A stretch of DNA of 64,000 bases from Photobacterium sp. Ph5 (GTDB taxonomy: Bacteria; Pseudomonadota; Gammaproteobacteria; Enterobacterales; Vibrionaceae), in assembly GCF_022129445.1 (NCBI RefSeq), contig NZ_JADQAQ010000002.1, forward strand, positions 103,140-167,139, read 5' to 3'. Shown here piece by piece: positions 46,392 through 57,507 of the stretch. The notes under the pieces are model-generated. The model was given only the letters and a program-made list of their open reading frames with translations, made no database searches and was not told the DNA's origin. The stretch's first letter is position 1. Each line of letters starts with the position of its first letter. The position numbers and the translations under genes are program-made.

Positions 46392-47465
46392 ATGAATAAT
46401 TCAATAAAAGCTAAGCGCTACGACTACCTGGATAATATCAAGTGGGTGTTAACGATAATTGTGATTTTGCACCATAGTGCAATGACTGCAAACTTGGAAC
46501 CAATCGGATTTAATTTGCCCCAAGTCAAAGAGTCAATGCAATATCAATATACGATTTTAGGCACATTTTTGAATATCAATGCGTCATTTTTTATGTCGCT
46601 GTTTTTCTTTATCTCTGCCTACTTCGTGCTCCCCTCCTTTGAGCGTAAAGGGGCTGGAAAGTTTATGTTGGATAAACTGAAACGCCTCGGGATCCCTACT
46701 TTAATGACCTTGCTTGTGATTCTTCCAATGATGTCACTTGACTATGCCGTATCAAACATTAAAGGCTTTTTCCTTACCGGAAATATTGATTTGGGAGTTA
46801 CCTGGTTCTGTTGGACCCTGATAGTGTTTAGCGGAGTATTTGCACTCTGTTCTCAAATCACCGCTGGGAGTCAAAAAGTTTTCGTTGATAAACCGATCCC
46901 TTCATTTTGGAAGATTCTACTGTTTACCATAATAATGATTCCCGTCAATTTCTTTGGCTTGTATCTTATGGATACGCTAGGCAGCACTTTCTTAGGGTTT
47001 CGCCTTCTTAAAAATTTTCCAATGTATATCAGCATGTTTTACTTTGGCGTCCTAGCTTATAGGTATCAGTGGCTGGATAAGCTGGAATTGAAACACGCGT
47101 TTTCTGGGATCCTAATGTGGATTATAGCTATAGCATTCATCAGACCAATAGCTTCCAGCTATGGTTTTGATGCAGATATGGTTATTCGTGGGTTCACCGT
47201 GATAGGAATGTCGATGTTTCTACTATATTGCTTCAAAGAGCTCTTCAATACCAAGGGACAATGGAGTTCAATGTTGACCCGTACCGCTTTTGCTGCATAC
47301 GTTGTGCAGAATGTCCCAATGAAATTGACCGCAGATTTTTACCAGTCTTTTATGACCCAGACTCCCTTAATAAACTTTGTAGTTATTGCTATTCCTTCGG
47401 TGATAGGCTCTTTTGCGATTGGCTATCTTATTTGTAAGACACCCGTCCTAAAACGTATCTTCTGA
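46392..47465 (+). CDS. Acyltransferase 3 family membrane protein
   Basis: The 357-residue protein starts at the ATG at 46392, with AGGA five bases before it; an in-frame ATG 16 codons earlier lacks one. It has about ten helices and the acyltransferase 3 hallmark YDYLDNIKWVLTIIVILHHSA with the catalytic His, and FFFISAYFVLPSFERKG. Family members O-acylate sugars or other envelope components. The acceptor is unknown. Confidence 0.85.
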   Translation: MNNSIKAKRYDYLDNIKWVLTIIVILHHSAMTANLEPIGFNLPQVKESMQYQYTILGTFLNINASFFMSLFFFISAYFVLPSFERKGAGKFMLDKLKRLGIPTLMTLLVILPMMSLDYAVSNIKGFFLTGNIDLGVTWFCWTLIVFSGVFALCSQITAGSQKVFVDKPIPSFWKILLFTIIMIPVNFFGLYLMDTLGSTFLGFRLLKNFPMYISMFYFGVLAYRYQWLDKLELKHAFSGILMWIIAIAFIRPIASSYGFDADMVIRGFTVIGMSMFLLYCFKELFNTKGQWSSMLTRTAFAAYVVQNVPMKLTADFYQSFMTQTPLINFVVIAIPSVIGSFAIGYLICKTPVLKRIF

Positions 47466-47714
47466 ACAAGCTAAACATGTGACTCTGTCATCTGATGATG
47501 GAGTCGCAGCCTATCAGATTAATTCTTCGTATGAGCCACAGTAGCAACCACAAACTAATCCATCTACACTATATCCTCTACAAAAAGTATGCTTCTTTCT
47601 GTCCGCCCACACAGCTAGATATTAACCATTAGGATTAATGTTACATTTGAGAGATACACAGCATTACTCTTCTTCCCACTAGCTGTACACTCTATCCAGA
47701 TCGCCTTACAAGAC

Positions 47715-48251
47715 CTAGATTTTATGAATAAAGGAATCGTTCTGATGGTAAATCGTATCCATTTTACTTGCGTAAGTATTTAACATATCGACAGCTTCAG
47801 CAAAGTGATACTGCTCGCTAGCATGATGAGGCAACTCGGTTTCATCAATCGTTAACTGCATATCTTTCTGATACTGAGAGTGGTATTCCACTTCTGTTGT
47901 TAGCTCAATATTCACATTTGTATCAAAATAGGCCGTTTCTAAACGCATCTTTTCATGTGCTGGTAGCGTTTCATTCGCTTCTTTTACCATTTGACTCAAC
48001 TCTTGCTTCACATCCATTGCGATCTGATCTGTATCTGCCGTGATCATCAAGATAGGTCTCTCATTATCCTCGCTAGTAATCGTAACCGTGGTGGTTAATT
48101 GCTCATCATAAACTTCACCCAGCCTAACCTCACCACTTGCGACATTAAGAATATTCTGTGAGGTCAATAAATGGTAAAAAGACTGCCCACCAATAACGAT
48201 AGCGCCAAGAACAATTCCTAAGGCTATAACCCACGCGTTTTTCATAAACAT
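47715..48251 (-). CDS. Membrane-anchored protein, unknown function
   Basis: The 178-residue protein has one N-terminal helix (about residues 5-25, AWVIALGIVLGAIVIGGQSF) and a polar, acidic extracytoplasmic part. I do not recognise a domain. The ATG at 48251 or 48245 is possible; neither has a strong ribosome binding site. It is alone between convergent and divergent neighbours, with no clear terminator. Confidence 0.55.
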   Translation of the reverse strand: MFMKNAWVIALGIVLGAIVIGGQSFYHLLTSQNILNVASGEVRLGEVYDEQLTTTVTITSEDNERPILMITADTDQIAMDVKQELSQMVKEANETLPAHEKMRLETAYFDTNVNIELTTEVEYHSQYQKDMQLTIDETELPHHASEQYHFAEAVDMLNTYASKMDTIYHQNDSFIHKI

Positions 48252-48725
48252 ATCTACTATCAATTAGTTATATTTATTATCTTAGCCCTGAATAAACGAA
48301 AAATTGTGACCATAATCACATTGCATTCTTTTTTACTGCCTGTTCACTCTTACTGATAAAAAACAAACAGTGTATTTTATAAATTTCTCATTAAAACCAA
48401 CACCTTGACTATTTTTTTATAAAATTGAAATCTTCAATTACATATCTCACTGTTTATTATAAAAAAACCAGAAATAGGTCACTATTACTTTTGATCCTGA
48501 TTCTACGATTTTAGTTCTAAGGATTGAAAAATAGAGAAATACCCCAAGATATAAGAAATAAGCAGAGCACAATAAAACCGTAACTAAACTCTTATCGCTT
48601 TTATTTACACTTAAATCTGACTTAAAAAAATAACAACAAATACAACGCCTTATCGCAATCGTTGTACCCTATTTTAAATTTTCTTTTATGCTCAATAAAA
48701 AGAAAATACTTGGAAGGACATTATT
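48252..48725. other. AT-rich spacer upstream of oligopeptidase B
   Basis: About 470 bases, very AT-rich, with no gene and no strong inverted repeat. It must hold promoters for the divergent genes. GGAAGGA at its right end is the ribosome binding site for the GTG start of ptrB. Confidence 0.4.
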
Positions 48726-50825
48726 GTGAATACAAAAACAACAAACGTGGTTCATGCTGCTTCACTTAAAGCGCCAGTCGCAAAAAAAGTTCCACATGAA
48801 ATGACCATCCATGGTGATACACGTACTGATAATTACTATTGGATGCGTGATGATAAACGCAGTGATCCTGAGATCATTGCACACTTAAATGCAGAAAATG
48901 CCTATACCGAAGCGGTTATGCTGCATACAGAAACATTACAACAACAGCTGTTTGACGAAATTAAAGGTCGAATTGTAAAAGATGATAATTCAGTGCCCGT
49001 AAAACAAGGCAGTTACTTCTATTCAAGCGAAGTAACGGGTGATAATGAATATCCTGTTTCAGTTCGAGCTGACGATTTTGCAGGAACGAATAAAACCGTA
49101 TTACTTGATATTAACGAACTGGCAAAAAACCACGAGTACTATAACGTTTCAAGCCTGAGCATTAGCCAAGATGAAAATTTACTGGCTTATGGTGAAGATA
49201 CCGTTAGCCGTCGTATTTACACTATCAAAGTAAAAAACCTAACAACAGATGAATACCTATCTGATGAAATCACAGGTACCAGTGGCTCTATTGCGTGGCA
49301 AAACGATAACAAGGCGTTTTACTACATCAAAAAAGATCCGCAAACCTTACTGGGTTATCAGGTTTATCGTCATCAATTAGGTACAAACCAAACAGAAGAC
49401 GTGTTGATTTTTGAAGAAAAAGATCAAACGTTTTATACCTCAATAGGTAAAAGTAAAGATAACGAATTGGTGTATATTTGGCATTCAAGCACTGAAACCA
49501 GTGCGGTTTCTATTATCGATGCTAACGATCCAAACGCCACTGCAAAACCATTCTTAGCGCGTGAAGAAGGCTTAGAGTACAGTATTTCGAAACTTGGACA
49601 GCAGTTCTACGTACTGACTAATTATAATGCTGTTAATTTCCGCTTAATGAAGGTTTCAACCGATCAGCTTGGTGATAAGTCAAAGTGGCAAGATGTAATA
49701 GCGCCAGCTGAAGGGGTGATGCTGGAAGATTACGAGCTATTTGATAACTACCTTGTATATCAGCAACGTTCAAATGGTTTAACCCATGTGACAGTTCGCC
49801 AATTAGATAGCAATGAAGAGCGTGAATTACACTTTAATGATGAAGCATTCACCGCTTTCTTCTATGGTAATAAAGAGCTTAATACCAATAAGCTTCGCCT
49901 TTACTATTCAAGTATGACAACGCCAGCTTCTCACTTTGATATCAACCTTGATAACAGTGAATTTACGTTATTAAAACAGGCTGAAGTACTAGGTGATTTT
50001 AACGCTGATAATTACCAATCTGAGCGCTTGATGATCAACGCTCGTGACGGTAAACAAGTACCTGTTTCTTTGGTTTACCGTAAAGACTTATTTAAAAAAG
50101 ATGGCACCAATCCGCTTTATCAATATGGCTACGGTTCTTATGGTTCAACCATTGATCCTAGTTTCTCATCATCACGTTTAAGCTTACTTGATCGTGGTTT
50201 TGTTTATGCGATTGCCCATATTCGTGGTTCTGAAATGCTAGGTCGCCCTTGGTATGAAGATGGAAAGAAACTCACCAAGCAAAACACCTTTAATGATTTC
50301 ATTGATGTGACCAAAGCCCTTGTTGAGCAAGGCTATGGCGCTAAAGATAAGATCTTTGCCGTTGGTGGTTCTGCGGGTGGTTTATTAATGGGTGCCATTG
50401 CCAACCAAGCGCCTGAATTGTATTGCGGAATTGCAGCACAAGTACCGTTTGTTGACGTTGTAACGACTATGCTTGATGAGTCGATCCCACTAACAACGAA
50501 CGAATACGATGAATGGGGTAACCCAAATCAAAAAGAGTATTACGAGTACATGTTAAGTTATTCGCCATACGATAATGTCGGTAACCACGACTACCCAAAT
50601 ATGTTAATCACAACAGGGCTGCATGACTCACAAGTACAATACTTTGAGCCAATGAAATGGGTTGCTAAGCTGCGTGAAATGAAGACAGACAATAATCGTT
50701 TATTGTTTAAAACCGATATGGAAGCAGGTCACGGTGGTGCGTCAGGTCGTTTTAAAGCACTCCATGAAGATGCTCTAGAATATGCTTTCTTTATCGATTT
50801 ACTAAACGAAAAATCGACTAAGTGA
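48726..50825 (+). CDS. ptrB: Oligopeptidase B (S9A serine peptidase)
   Basis: The 699-residue cytoplasmic protein has an N-terminal beta-propeller (MTIHGDTRTDNYYWMRDD at the start) and a C-terminal alpha/beta hydrolase domain. The catalytic Ser549 is in GGSAGG; Asp in ITTGLHDSQVQYFEP and His in EAGHGGASGR complete the triad. It cleaves small peptides after Arg or Lys. The start is GTG with AAGGA seven bases upstream. E. coli OpdB is 686 residues. Confidence 0.95.
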   Translation: MNTKTTNVVHAASLKAPVAKKVPHEMTIHGDTRTDNYYWMRDDKRSDPEIIAHLNAENAYTEAVMLHTETLQQQLFDEIKGRIVKDDNSVPVKQGSYFYSSEVTGDNEYPVSVRADDFAGTNKTVLLDINELAKNHEYYNVSSLSISQDENLLAYGEDTVSRRIYTIKVKNLTTDEYLSDEITGTSGSIAWQNDNKAFYYIKKDPQTLLGYQVYRHQLGTNQTEDVLIFEEKDQTFYTSIGKSKDNELVYIWHSSTETSAVSIIDANDPNATAKPFLAREEGLEYSISKLGQQFYVLTNYNAVNFRLMKVSTDQLGDKSKWQDVIAPAEGVMLEDYELFDNYLVYQQRSNGLTHVTVRQLDSNEERELHFNDEAFTAFFYGNKELNTNKLRLYYSSMTTPASHFDINLDNSEFTLLKQAEVLGDFNADNYQSERLMINARDGKQVPVSLVYRKDLFKKDGTNPLYQYGYGSYGSTIDPSFSSSRLSLLDRGFVYAIAHIRGSEMLGRPWYEDGKKLTKQNTFNDFIDVTKALVEQGYGAKDKIFAVGGSAGGLLMGAIANQAPELYCGIAAQVPFVDVVTTMLDESIPLTTNEYDEWGNPNQKEYYEYMLSYSPYDNVGNHDYPNMLITTGLHDSQVQYFEPMKWVAKLREMKTDNNRLLFKTDMEAGHGGASGRFKALHEDALEYAFFIDLLNEKSTK

Positions 50826-50868
50826 TTAGTCACCAAGCTAAATAGATCGGTTTAATCCCATTAATTTT

Positions 50869-50908
50869 ATGGCGTGCTCAAGAATAACATAATCATCGAG
50901 CACGCCAT
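50869..50908. terminator. Hairpin between ptrB and glpM
   Basis: ATGGCGTGCTC (50869-50879) and GAGCACGCCAT (50898-50908), an 11-bp stem with an 18-base loop. There is no long T-run on either side, so it may be a weak bidirectional terminator. Confidence 0.7.
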
Positions 50909-50924
50909 GCTTACTGTATCTCAA

Positions 50925-51275
50925 TTAACTCAACACTGGACTGAACTTCGTCCATCCCACCAGCAGTAAACAAGCAAAGAACGCCCACACTAATGCTGAC
51001 AATGATAGTGTCCAAACTAGCTCATATTTATAACTAAAATAATAAACAGCGATGAGATAGGCCGCATACGGAATTAACGAATAAAGCCCAAATAATGCCG
51101 TCATACGCAAATCTGCCATGGTGCGTTCTGTGCCGACAATGTAGTGAGCGATTAAAGCAAAGGTGGGAAATAACGGCACTAAGCCTGAGATATAAAAGCT
51201 CTTACTTTTAGAAAGTAACGCAATGAGCAAAACAGCAAAAGCGCCTAACAAACACTTGAAAAATAACGCTACCAT
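50925..51275 (-). CDS. glpM: GlpM family membrane protein
   Basis: The 116-residue protein has four helices. The segment YISGLVPLFPTFALIAHYIVGTE, by its key residues GL-PLFPTFALIAHY, is the GlpM signature. In Pseudomonas, GlpM is linked to glycerol phosphate metabolism and alginate; its general function is not settled. The start is the ATG at 51275, or a TTG one codon earlier. Confidence 0.8.
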   Translation of the reverse strand: MVALFFKCLLGAFAVLLIALLSKSKSFYISGLVPLFPTFALIAHYIVGTERTMADLRMTALFGLYSLIPYAAYLIAVYYFSYKYELVWTLSLSALVWAFFACLLLVGWTKFSPVLS

Positions 51276-51383
51276 CAATGATCTTCCTTTATCAGATCGC
51301 AGTGATCACTTCTTAGATAGCAGCAATTTACCTTAAAATTCTAAACAAGAGTTAATAGTAATGTGTTACACCTTATTAACTGT

Positions 51384-51881
51384 TTAAATACGCTTTGCAC
51401 CCAATGCTTGAGCAATACAGAACTTAGCTACCAGCTTATGAAAAGGCTTAATCAACACCATGTATAAACGTCCAGATCGTGTTTTTAAATTCACCAATGT
51501 TGAAACCGCGTATTCTCTTTCAGAAAGCTTTAATACGGATAACCACATATCCATATTTTTCTCATAAGCAGCTGCAACTACCTCCGTTTCCGATACCGAT
51601 TCAAATACAAGAAAACCAGCTTGTTTACCTGTGGCTATTTGCTCTTTTGGTAACGACATTTCCGTTGCGCCCGCTGAAAAACCCAGCCACCCCATAATCT
51701 TATTTCTTATTTTCATTGCAATAATTACAGGCTTAGGTAAATGGGCAAAAATAGCATAATACACATCAATGGCATTTAAGTTTTGTTGACTAATATTGAA
51801 GGAAAAAGAATCACGATAATAGCGGCCTTTTTCGTTGCCTGAGATCCCTGCTGAACTTGGAAAGGTGATTTCTTTGATCAT
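51384..51881 (-). CDS. DUF2867 family protein
   Basis: The 165-residue protein has the DUF2867 layout: YRDSFSF, LPKPVIIAMKIRNKIMGWLG, FESVSETEVV and a C-terminal VLIKPFHKLVAKFCIAQAL amphipathic segment. This is a family of lipid-binding-like proteins of unknown role. It has no signal peptide. It is on the same strand as glpM, 105 bases upstream, and may share its transcript. Confidence 0.75.
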   Translation of the reverse strand: MIKEITFPSSAGISGNEKGRYYRDSFSFNISQQNLNAIDVYYAIFAHLPKPVIIAMKIRNKIMGWLGFSAGATEMSLPKEQIATGKQAGFLVFESVSETEVVAAAYEKNMDMWLSVLKLSEREYAVSTLVNLKTRSGRLYMVLIKPFHKLVAKFCIAQALGAKRI

Positions 51882-52135
51882 TGTAAGCTCTCCCTGATAA
51901 ACGTATCTCTACATTAACAAATATTCCATTTCCAGATACTTGGGATAAGTGGTGCGAACGCACATTCCTAAATGATATTTACAATTAATCTACATCATCG
52001 TTTCTACACTTTTTTCACCTTGATACTTTTATCCTGTCCAGACTCTTCAATTCACTGTCTTTATCTATGGATAACAATGTCAAAACTGACTTTATCAAGG
52101 CTATTACCAAATGCACATTACTATAATCTCCATAG

Positions 52136-52164
52136 CAAAAAGCTCAGAGATTGATTCTCTGAGC
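52136..52164 (-). terminator. Terminator of ppsA
   Basis: On the minus strand GCTCAGAG-AATCAAT-CTCTGAGC then TTTTTGC. The remaining spacer, 51882-52135, shows no gene. Confidence 0.85.
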
Positions 52165-52199
52165 CCTTCATAGCAGTACAACCAAGTTAGTAATAAGTA

Positions 52200-54575
52200 T
52201 TAATGGCTGGTATTCACATTACCAAGCTTTAACCAAGTATCGATCACAGTATCAGGGTTTAGTGAAACAGAACTAATACCTTGCTCCATTAACCATTTTG
52301 CTAAATCATCATGGTCTGATGGTCCTTGACCACAAATACCGACGTACTTACCCGCTTTCGTTGCTGCATCAATCGCCATTTTCAGCATTGCTTTAACCGC
52401 AGGGTTACGCTCATCAAAGAGATGCGCAACATCACCAGAGTCACGATCCAAACCAAGCGTTAGTTGCGTCATATCGTTCGAACCAATCGAGAAACCATCA
52501 AAGTACTTTAAGAAATCATCCGCAAGCACTGCGTTTGATGGAAGTTCACACATCATGATCACTTTCAAACCTTGATCGCCACGGCGTAAGTCGTTTTTCG
52601 CCAGTAACTCAATCACAGATGCAGCTTCACTCGGTGTACGAACAAACGGGATCATAATCTCTACGTTCTTTAAGCCCATTTCATTACGAACACGTTTTAT
52701 CGCTTGTGTTTCCAGTTCAAAGCAATCTTCAAATACCGGTGATATATAACGAGAAGCACCACGGAAACCTAGCATTGGGTTTTCTTCATGGGGTTCAAAT
52801 TCTTTACCACCAATCAAGTTACTGTATTCATTCGATTTGAAATCAGACATACGTACAATCACACGCTTAGGCCAAAATGCCGCAGCTATGGTTGAGATGC
52901 CTTCAGTCAGTTTACTTACATAGAAATCAATAGGATCGTTATAGCCTTTGATTTTCTCGCTGATCTGCGCTTTTAGCTCGTCGCTTTGTGCATCAAAGTT
53001 AAGTAACGCTTTCGGGTGAATACCAATCATTTTATTGATGATAAATTCTAAACGCGCTAAACCTACTCCTTCATTCGGTAATTGTGCAAAATCAAACGCA
53101 CGCTCTGGATTACCTACGTTCATCATCACTTTGGTTGGTAGTATTGGTAATTCATCTACCGCAGAGCGTCGAACTTCATAATTCAATTCACCTTGGTAAA
53201 CATAACCTGTTTCGCCTTCCGCGCAAGAAGCAGTAATCGTTGTGCCATCTGTTAAGACTTCAGTTGCATTACCACAACCAACAATCGCAGGGATACCCAA
53301 TTCACGGGCAATAATAGCAGCATGGCAAGTACGACCACCACGATTGGTAATAATCGCAGAAGCACGCTTCATCACAGGTTCCCAATCAGGATCTGTCATA
53401 TCAGTGACAAGGACATCCCCTTCTTGAACCAGTGACATTTGATCAAGCGAATCAACCAAGCGTACTTTACCGCTACCAATACGCTGCCCAATCGCGCGAC
53501 CTTCTAATAACACATCGGCTTTATTATTCAACTCATAGCGTTCAATTACGTTTTGAGATTCTTGCGAGCACACTGTTTCTGGACGTGCTTGAACAATGTA
53601 AAGCTTGCCATCAATACCATCTTTCGCCCATTCAATATCCATCGGACGTTGATAGTGCTTTTCAATGATCATCGCTTGTTTAGCAAGCTCTTTAATTTCT
53701 TCATCATTAATTGAGAACTGGTACTGTTCTTCAGCTGAAGTATCAACAATGTCTACTTGTTTACCAATTTCTTGATTATCTGAATAGATCATCTTGATGA
53801 GTTTTGAACCAAAATTCTTTCTAACAATCGGTTCATGCCCAGCTTCTAGCATTGGTTTATGGACATAAAACTCATCAGGGTTAACTGCCCCCTGAACCAC
53901 CATTTCACCTAAACCCCAAGATGAGGTAATAAACACCACTTGATCAAAGCCTGATTCAGTATCAAGCGTAAACATTACACCTGACGCTGCTTTATCGGAG
54001 CGCACCATGCGCTGAATACCTGCCGATAGTGCTATGCCTTTATGATCAAAACCTTGGTGAACGCGATAAGAAATCGCACGATCATTAAATAGCGAGGCAT
54101 AAACATGTTTCGTTGCCTCTAATACCGCATCAACACCTTTTACATTAAGAAATGTTTCTTGTTGCCCCGCAAAGGAAGCATCGGGTAAGTCTTCTGCGGT
54201 TGCAGATGAACGAACCGCAACGGAAAGTGCTTGATTACCGTCAATCAATTCAAGGTAATCACGACGGATGCTCTGTTCTAATTCAAGTGGAAACGGCGCA
54301 TCTAAAATCCAATTACGGATGGTAGCACCTGTTTCACGTAATGCATCTACGTCATTAACATCAAGAGCGCCAAGCAAATCGTAAATACGATTATTTAGCC
54401 CTTCATACTCTAAAAACTCATGGAATGCGTAAGAGGTAGTCGCGAATCCGTTAGGAACAGACACTCCCGCATTTGAAAGGTTTGATACCATTTCACCAAG
54501 CGAGGCATTTTTTCCGCCAACTTGGTTCACATCATTCATTGATAAAGTGTTGAACCAAAGGGTGTACTTTTGCAT
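52200..54575 (-). CDS. ppsA: Phosphoenolpyruvate synthase (pyruvate, water dikinase)
   Basis: The 791-residue protein has an N-terminal ATP-grasp nucleotide-binding domain ([27 protein letters not shown] by its key residues), the swivelling phosphohistidine domain with His418 in [15 protein letters not shown], and a C-terminal PEP/pyruvate TIM barrel ending [13 protein letters not shown]. It makes PEP from pyruvate and ATP for gluconeogenesis. It is divergent from its regulator ppsR. GGAG precedes the ATG. Confidence 0.97.
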   Translation of the reverse strand: MQKYTLWFNTLSMNDVNQVGGKNASLGEMVSNLSNAGVSVPNGFATTSYAFHEFLEYEGLNNRIYDLLGALDVNDVDALRETGATIRNWILDAPFPLELEQSIRRDYLELIDGNQALSVAVRSSATAEDLPDASFAGQQETFLNVKGVDAVLEATKHVYASLFNDRAISYRVHQGFDHKGIALSAGIQRMVRSDKAASGVMFTLDTESGFDQVVFITSSWGLGEMVVQGAVNPDEFYVHKPMLEAGHEPIVRKNFGSKLIKMIYSDNQEIGKQVDIVDTSAEEQYQFSINDEEIKELAKQAMIIEKHYQRPMDIEWAKDGIDGKLYIVQARPETVCSQESQNVIERYELNNKADVLLEGRAIGQRIGSGKVRLVDSLDQMSLVQEGDVLVTDMTDPDWEPVMKRASAIITNRGGRTCHAAIIARELGIPAIVGCGNATEVLTDGTTITASCAEGETGYVYQGELNYEVRRSAVDELPILPTKVMMNVGNPERAFDFAQLPNEGVGLARLEFIINKMIGIHPKALLNFDAQSDELKAQISEKIKGYNDPIDFYVSKLTEGISTIAAAFWPKRVIVRMSDFKSNEYSNLIGGKEFEPHEENPMLGFRGASRYISPVFEDCFELETQAIKRVRNEMGLKNVEIMIPFVRTPSEAASVIELLAKNDLRRGDQGLKVIMMCELPSNAVLADDFLKYFDGFSIGSNDMTQLTLGLDRDSGDVAHLFDERNPAVKAMLKMAIDAATKAGKYVGICGQGPSDHDDLAKWLMEQGISSVSLNPDTVIDTWLKLGNVNTSH

Positions 54576-54742
54576 GTGTATCTCCGAAATAATTCAGCTA
54601 CCAATTAAAAGCAATCGTTTGCGTTACTGCGTAAAAAAACCACTTTTTCGTCAGGTTGTGGCATTAGTTACAGAACATACGACGACTTTTCTATACTTTA
54701 TTCACATCTTATCTCAAAAAAAAATCCTTATTTGAACTTATT

Positions 54743-55576
54743 ATGCATCACAAAATTAAAACTCGTGACGTGTTCTACATTTCTGATGGAACAGCCATAA
54801 CATGTCAAACCGTTGGGCATGCTGTCCTTGCGCAATTTCCATTAAAAGTCAATGAACAGACCTTTCCTTTCACAGAAAATGGACACAAGGTCGCTGAAGT
54901 GATTAAAGAGCTTGAACGATCTTTTTTAGCGACGGGAGAAAAGCCTTTAGTTTTCTTCTCTATGGTCGTACCTGAAATTAAACAACAGTTACTGTCAGCC
55001 AACGCCCTGTTCTACGATGTTTTACAAACCATGGTTAATTTTGTTGCCGACGATCTACAACTAGAACCAAAGCCACAACTGCAACGCTCACACAGTGTCG
55101 GTAAAGATCAAGACGGCTATTTTGATCGAATAGCAGCTATCGAATACACCCTTTCCCACGATGACGGTATTTCTCTTCGTGGTTTAGAAGACGCTGATTT
55201 GATATTGCTTGGCGTATCACGCAGTGGGAAAACGCCCACCAGCCTTTATATGGCAATGCAATTTGGTTTAAGAGTAGTTAACTACCCGTTTATTGCTGAA
55301 GATTTAGCAAAAATGCGTTTACTACCTGAATTTGAAATTCATCGTCATAAGCTGTTTGGCTTAACCATAGATCCAGAGCGTTTAACGGAAATTCGCAGCA
55401 GCCGACTCGCTAACAGTGATTATGCCAGTGAAAAACAATGTGAAGAGGAACTACTGAGTGTCGAGAGTTTATTTCGCAGAGAAGCGATCCCTTATATCAA
55501 TACATCAAGTATGTCGGTAGAAGAGATCTCAACCCGTATATTAGAAAGAACTGGATTACAACGCCGTTTATTCTAA
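54743..55576 (+). CDS. ppsR: PEP synthase regulatory kinase/pyrophosphorylase
   Basis: The 277-residue DUF299 protein has [17 protein letters not shown] at the N-terminus and the P-loop [15 protein letters not shown] near residue 154. PpsR phosphorylates a threonine of PpsA with ADP and removes it with inorganic phosphate, switching PEP synthase off and on. Divergent placement with ppsA is conserved. No clear ribosome binding site is seen before the ATG. Confidence 0.95.
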   Translation: MHHKIKTRDVFYISDGTAITCQTVGHAVLAQFPLKVNEQTFPFTENGHKVAEVIKELERSFLATGEKPLVFFSMVVPEIKQQLLSANALFYDVLQTMVNFVADDLQLEPKPQLQRSHSVGKDQDGYFDRIAAIEYTLSHDDGISLRGLEDADLILLGVSRSGKTPTSLYMAMQFGLRVVNYPFIAEDLAKMRLLPEFEIHRHKLFGLTIDPERLTEIRSSRLANSDYASEKQCEEELLSVESLFRREAIPYINTSSMSVEEISTRILERTGLQRRLF

Positions 55577-55612
55577 TGCTCGTTTGTAATGACTACTTAT
55601 GACTTCAACTAA

Positions 55613-55647
55613 AAAAGCTCTGCACAACCGGTTTGTACAGAGCTTTT
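55613..55647. terminator. Bidirectional terminator
   Basis: AAAAGCTCTGCACAA and TTTGTACAGAGCTTTT with centre CCGG form a long stem; it serves ppsR and the convergent LprI-like gene. Confidence 0.85.
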
Positions 55648-55650
55648 ATA

Positions 55651-56067
55651 TTAGTTCTTTGGTGGTTCTGGTAGTACTGGAGGGGTACTGTCCATATAAG
55701 TTAAGAAATGCATCCAGATATCATGAGTTCTTTCTTTGGTAAGCTGGGTTTTACAATCTAACGCCATCACATTACGGATCGTACCGTCACGCCATTGGGT
55801 ATAAACAGCATTACATTGCGCTTTCATATACACCTCCCAATCTTTTTGCGCTTGCTCTATCGCCTTCACTAACTCGGGATCTGTTTTATTGTGCTCAACG
55901 CTGGCAGCTAAATATTTAGATAATTCTTCTTGTGCAGAGGTTAGCGTTAACGATGCACAATCATTAATTTCTAATGTGTTACGAGGGTTATCGCAATCTA
56001 ATACTTTTTTGGCTGCAAACGACGGGAATGACAAACAAACCAATGTAATGAGCAGGTACTTTTTCAT
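55651..56067 (-). CDS. Secreted LprI-like (DUF1311) protein
   Basis: The 138-residue protein has a signal peptide (cleavage near SFAA, residue 19). The LprI/DUF1311 domain has the pattern CDNPRNTLEINDCA near residues 25-40, a helical middle, WEVYMKAQCNAVY, and DCKTQLTKERT, with four cysteines that probably form two disulfides. Relatives inhibit lysozyme; the role here is unknown. Confidence 0.75.
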   Translation of the reverse strand: MKKYLLITLVCLSFPSFAAKKVLDCDNPRNTLEINDCASLTLTSAQEELSKYLAASVEHNKTDPELVKAIEQAQKDWEVYMKAQCNAVYTQWRDGTIRNVMALDCKTQLTKERTHDIWMHFLTYMDSTPPVLPEPPKN

Positions 56068-56148
56068 TGAGAAACCTCATTAAAATATAAGCGACATGTA
56101 ATAACAAAGATATTAGCTCAACTGAACCTACTCTACCCAAAAGCATGT

Positions 56149-56691
56149 CTAGCTACGAGCACCTTCGGGAACAATCATAGGCAAATCTGTACAACCAAAA
56201 TCAACACCAAATTGACTCAAAAGACAGGTCATTTGACCGCGATGATGCGTTTGGTGATTAAAAATATGCTGACAAAACTCACCAACATAACGCTCAATGA
56301 CCTGACCATCTGTTGTTGTATATTTCACGATTTCATTACAGGTCGATGCGGTAAATCCCTTTGTTATATCAATATACACAGTATCAACTAACGTACGTAA
56401 TTGTGATAGTTCATCCATTGTTGTTACAAATGTATCATTAATCCTTTTCGCTACCGGTAATTGCTCTAAGATCTCCGAATTAACCTCAACAATATTATTA
56501 GCAATTAAACGTCGCAGCATAATTAAGTCGCCAAACAGAATATGATTCCAATGCGCCATTACGCTTGGAAAAAATGCATTGGTATTTTGATACAGTTGTT
56601 CATCTGTAAGCTGTTTACATGCACTTAATAGCTGATTATTCATTCGCTGGTTATACCGCGCCAGCATCCTAAAATTTGAGGATAAATCCAT
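56149..56691 (-). CDS. DinB-like damage-inducible protein
   Basis: The 180-residue four-helix protein has DinB landmarks: ARYNQRMNNQLL, MAHWNHILFGD with the first metal-type His, and HIFNHQTHHRGQMTCLLSQFG with HxxxHR. These proteins bind a metal through three His and may be thiol-dependent transferases. It is the first clearly accessory gene of the cassette-like region. Confidence 0.8.
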   Translation of the reverse strand: MDLSSNFRMLARYNQRMNNQLLSACKQLTDEQLYQNTNAFFPSVMAHWNHILFGDLIMLRRLIANNIVEVNSEILEQLPVAKRINDTFVTTMDELSQLRTLVDTVYIDITKGFTASTCNEIVKYTTTDGQVIERYVGEFCQHIFNHQTHHRGQMTCLLSQFGVDFGCTDLPMIVPEGARS

Positions 56692-56757
56692 TTTTGCCTC
56701 TTAATCATTTAATGTTTATTCAAATACAGCATTAAAAACCTGCGATATTTCGATTAA

Positions 56758-57231
56758 TTACAACACCTTCACTAAGAAGTACGTTTTATGCCCTTTCGGT
56801 GAATCATTAATTTCACCGTAGACTTTAAATCCCTGCTTTTCATAAAACGGTTTAGCTTGAAAATCTAACGTCTCAGTACGTATTTGTGTTAATTGTTTTT
56901 CTTTCGCGAACGCCACTAATTGTTCGATAAGTTGAGAGCCTACACCTTGCCCACGAGTTTCTTCCGACAACCAAAGTAACTCCAACACGCAATAACTCCA
57001 TACCACACTCGCTTGCAGCCCACCGATATATTCATCTTTATCATTCTGCGCCATAATCGCAAAACGTAAGCCTGATTCAAACTCACCATCATTGGGTAAA
57101 TACGGTGCGTTAAATGCACTAATACCATCACTTATCACTTGTAATTGATGCTCAGATGGCTGAACAGATACTTCAATTTTCAATATTTGCTCCAATGGCG
57201 ATAAACGAAAACAGTGCGTGAAAACTAACAT
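56758..57231 (-). CDS. GNAT family N-acetyltransferase
   Basis: The protein of up to 157 residues has the acetyl-CoA motif A R-G-Q-G-V-G (ETRGQGVGSQLIEQL) and motif B around FYEKQGFKVYGE. A TTG at 57183 with GGAG six bases upstream would give 141 residues starting with LKIEVSVQP, closer to family length; the ATG at 57231 has AGAGAG. The acceptor is unknown. Confidence 0.85.
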   Translation of the reverse strand: MLVFTHCFRLSPLEQILKIEVSVQPSEHQLQVISDGISAFNAPYLPNDGEFESGLRFAIMAQNDKDEYIGGLQASVVWSYCVLELLWLSEETRGQGVGSQLIEQLVAFAKEKQLTQIRTETLDFQAKPFYEKQGFKVYGEINDSPKGHKTYFLVKVL

Positions 57232-57288
57232 GAAAGCTCTCTTAACGCCTTTATTTATCCATTATTCTGCGATATCAAAGCGGGATTT

Positions 57289-57507
57289 TTATTCACCAGC
57301 GACGACCATTACTTTGATCTTGGCTGCTTTTTCAAAATGATCGAGTTGATGAGTTTTGATCCACCACTCAGCCGCTTCCATTAATAGCTCTGGATCATCA
57401 TTTTTGTTTTTGAAAAACGCATAAAAAGACACGCCAACATTTTCACCTTTGATAGCTATCTTCTTATCACATACTTCAATGATTTTATTTCTTAATACCG
57501 TTCTCAT
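57289..57507 (-). CDS. Small protein, possibly DUF6500 family
   Basis: The 72-residue protein (MRTVLRNKIIEVCDKKIAIKG..., NVGVSFYAFF, AAEWWIKTHQLDHFEKAAKIK) has no signal peptide. The DUF6500 assignment is from memory and tentative. Such small proteins are often found in integron cassettes. The ATG has no strong ribosome binding site. Confidence 0.6.
   Translation of the reverse strand: MRTVLRNKIIEVCDKKIAIKGENVGVSFYAFFKNKNDDPELLMEAAEWWIKTHQLDHFEKAAKIKVMVVAGE

Noticed and set aside
47481..47507. Terminator after the acyltransferase gene
   Set aside because: The stem is interrupted and there is no T-run.
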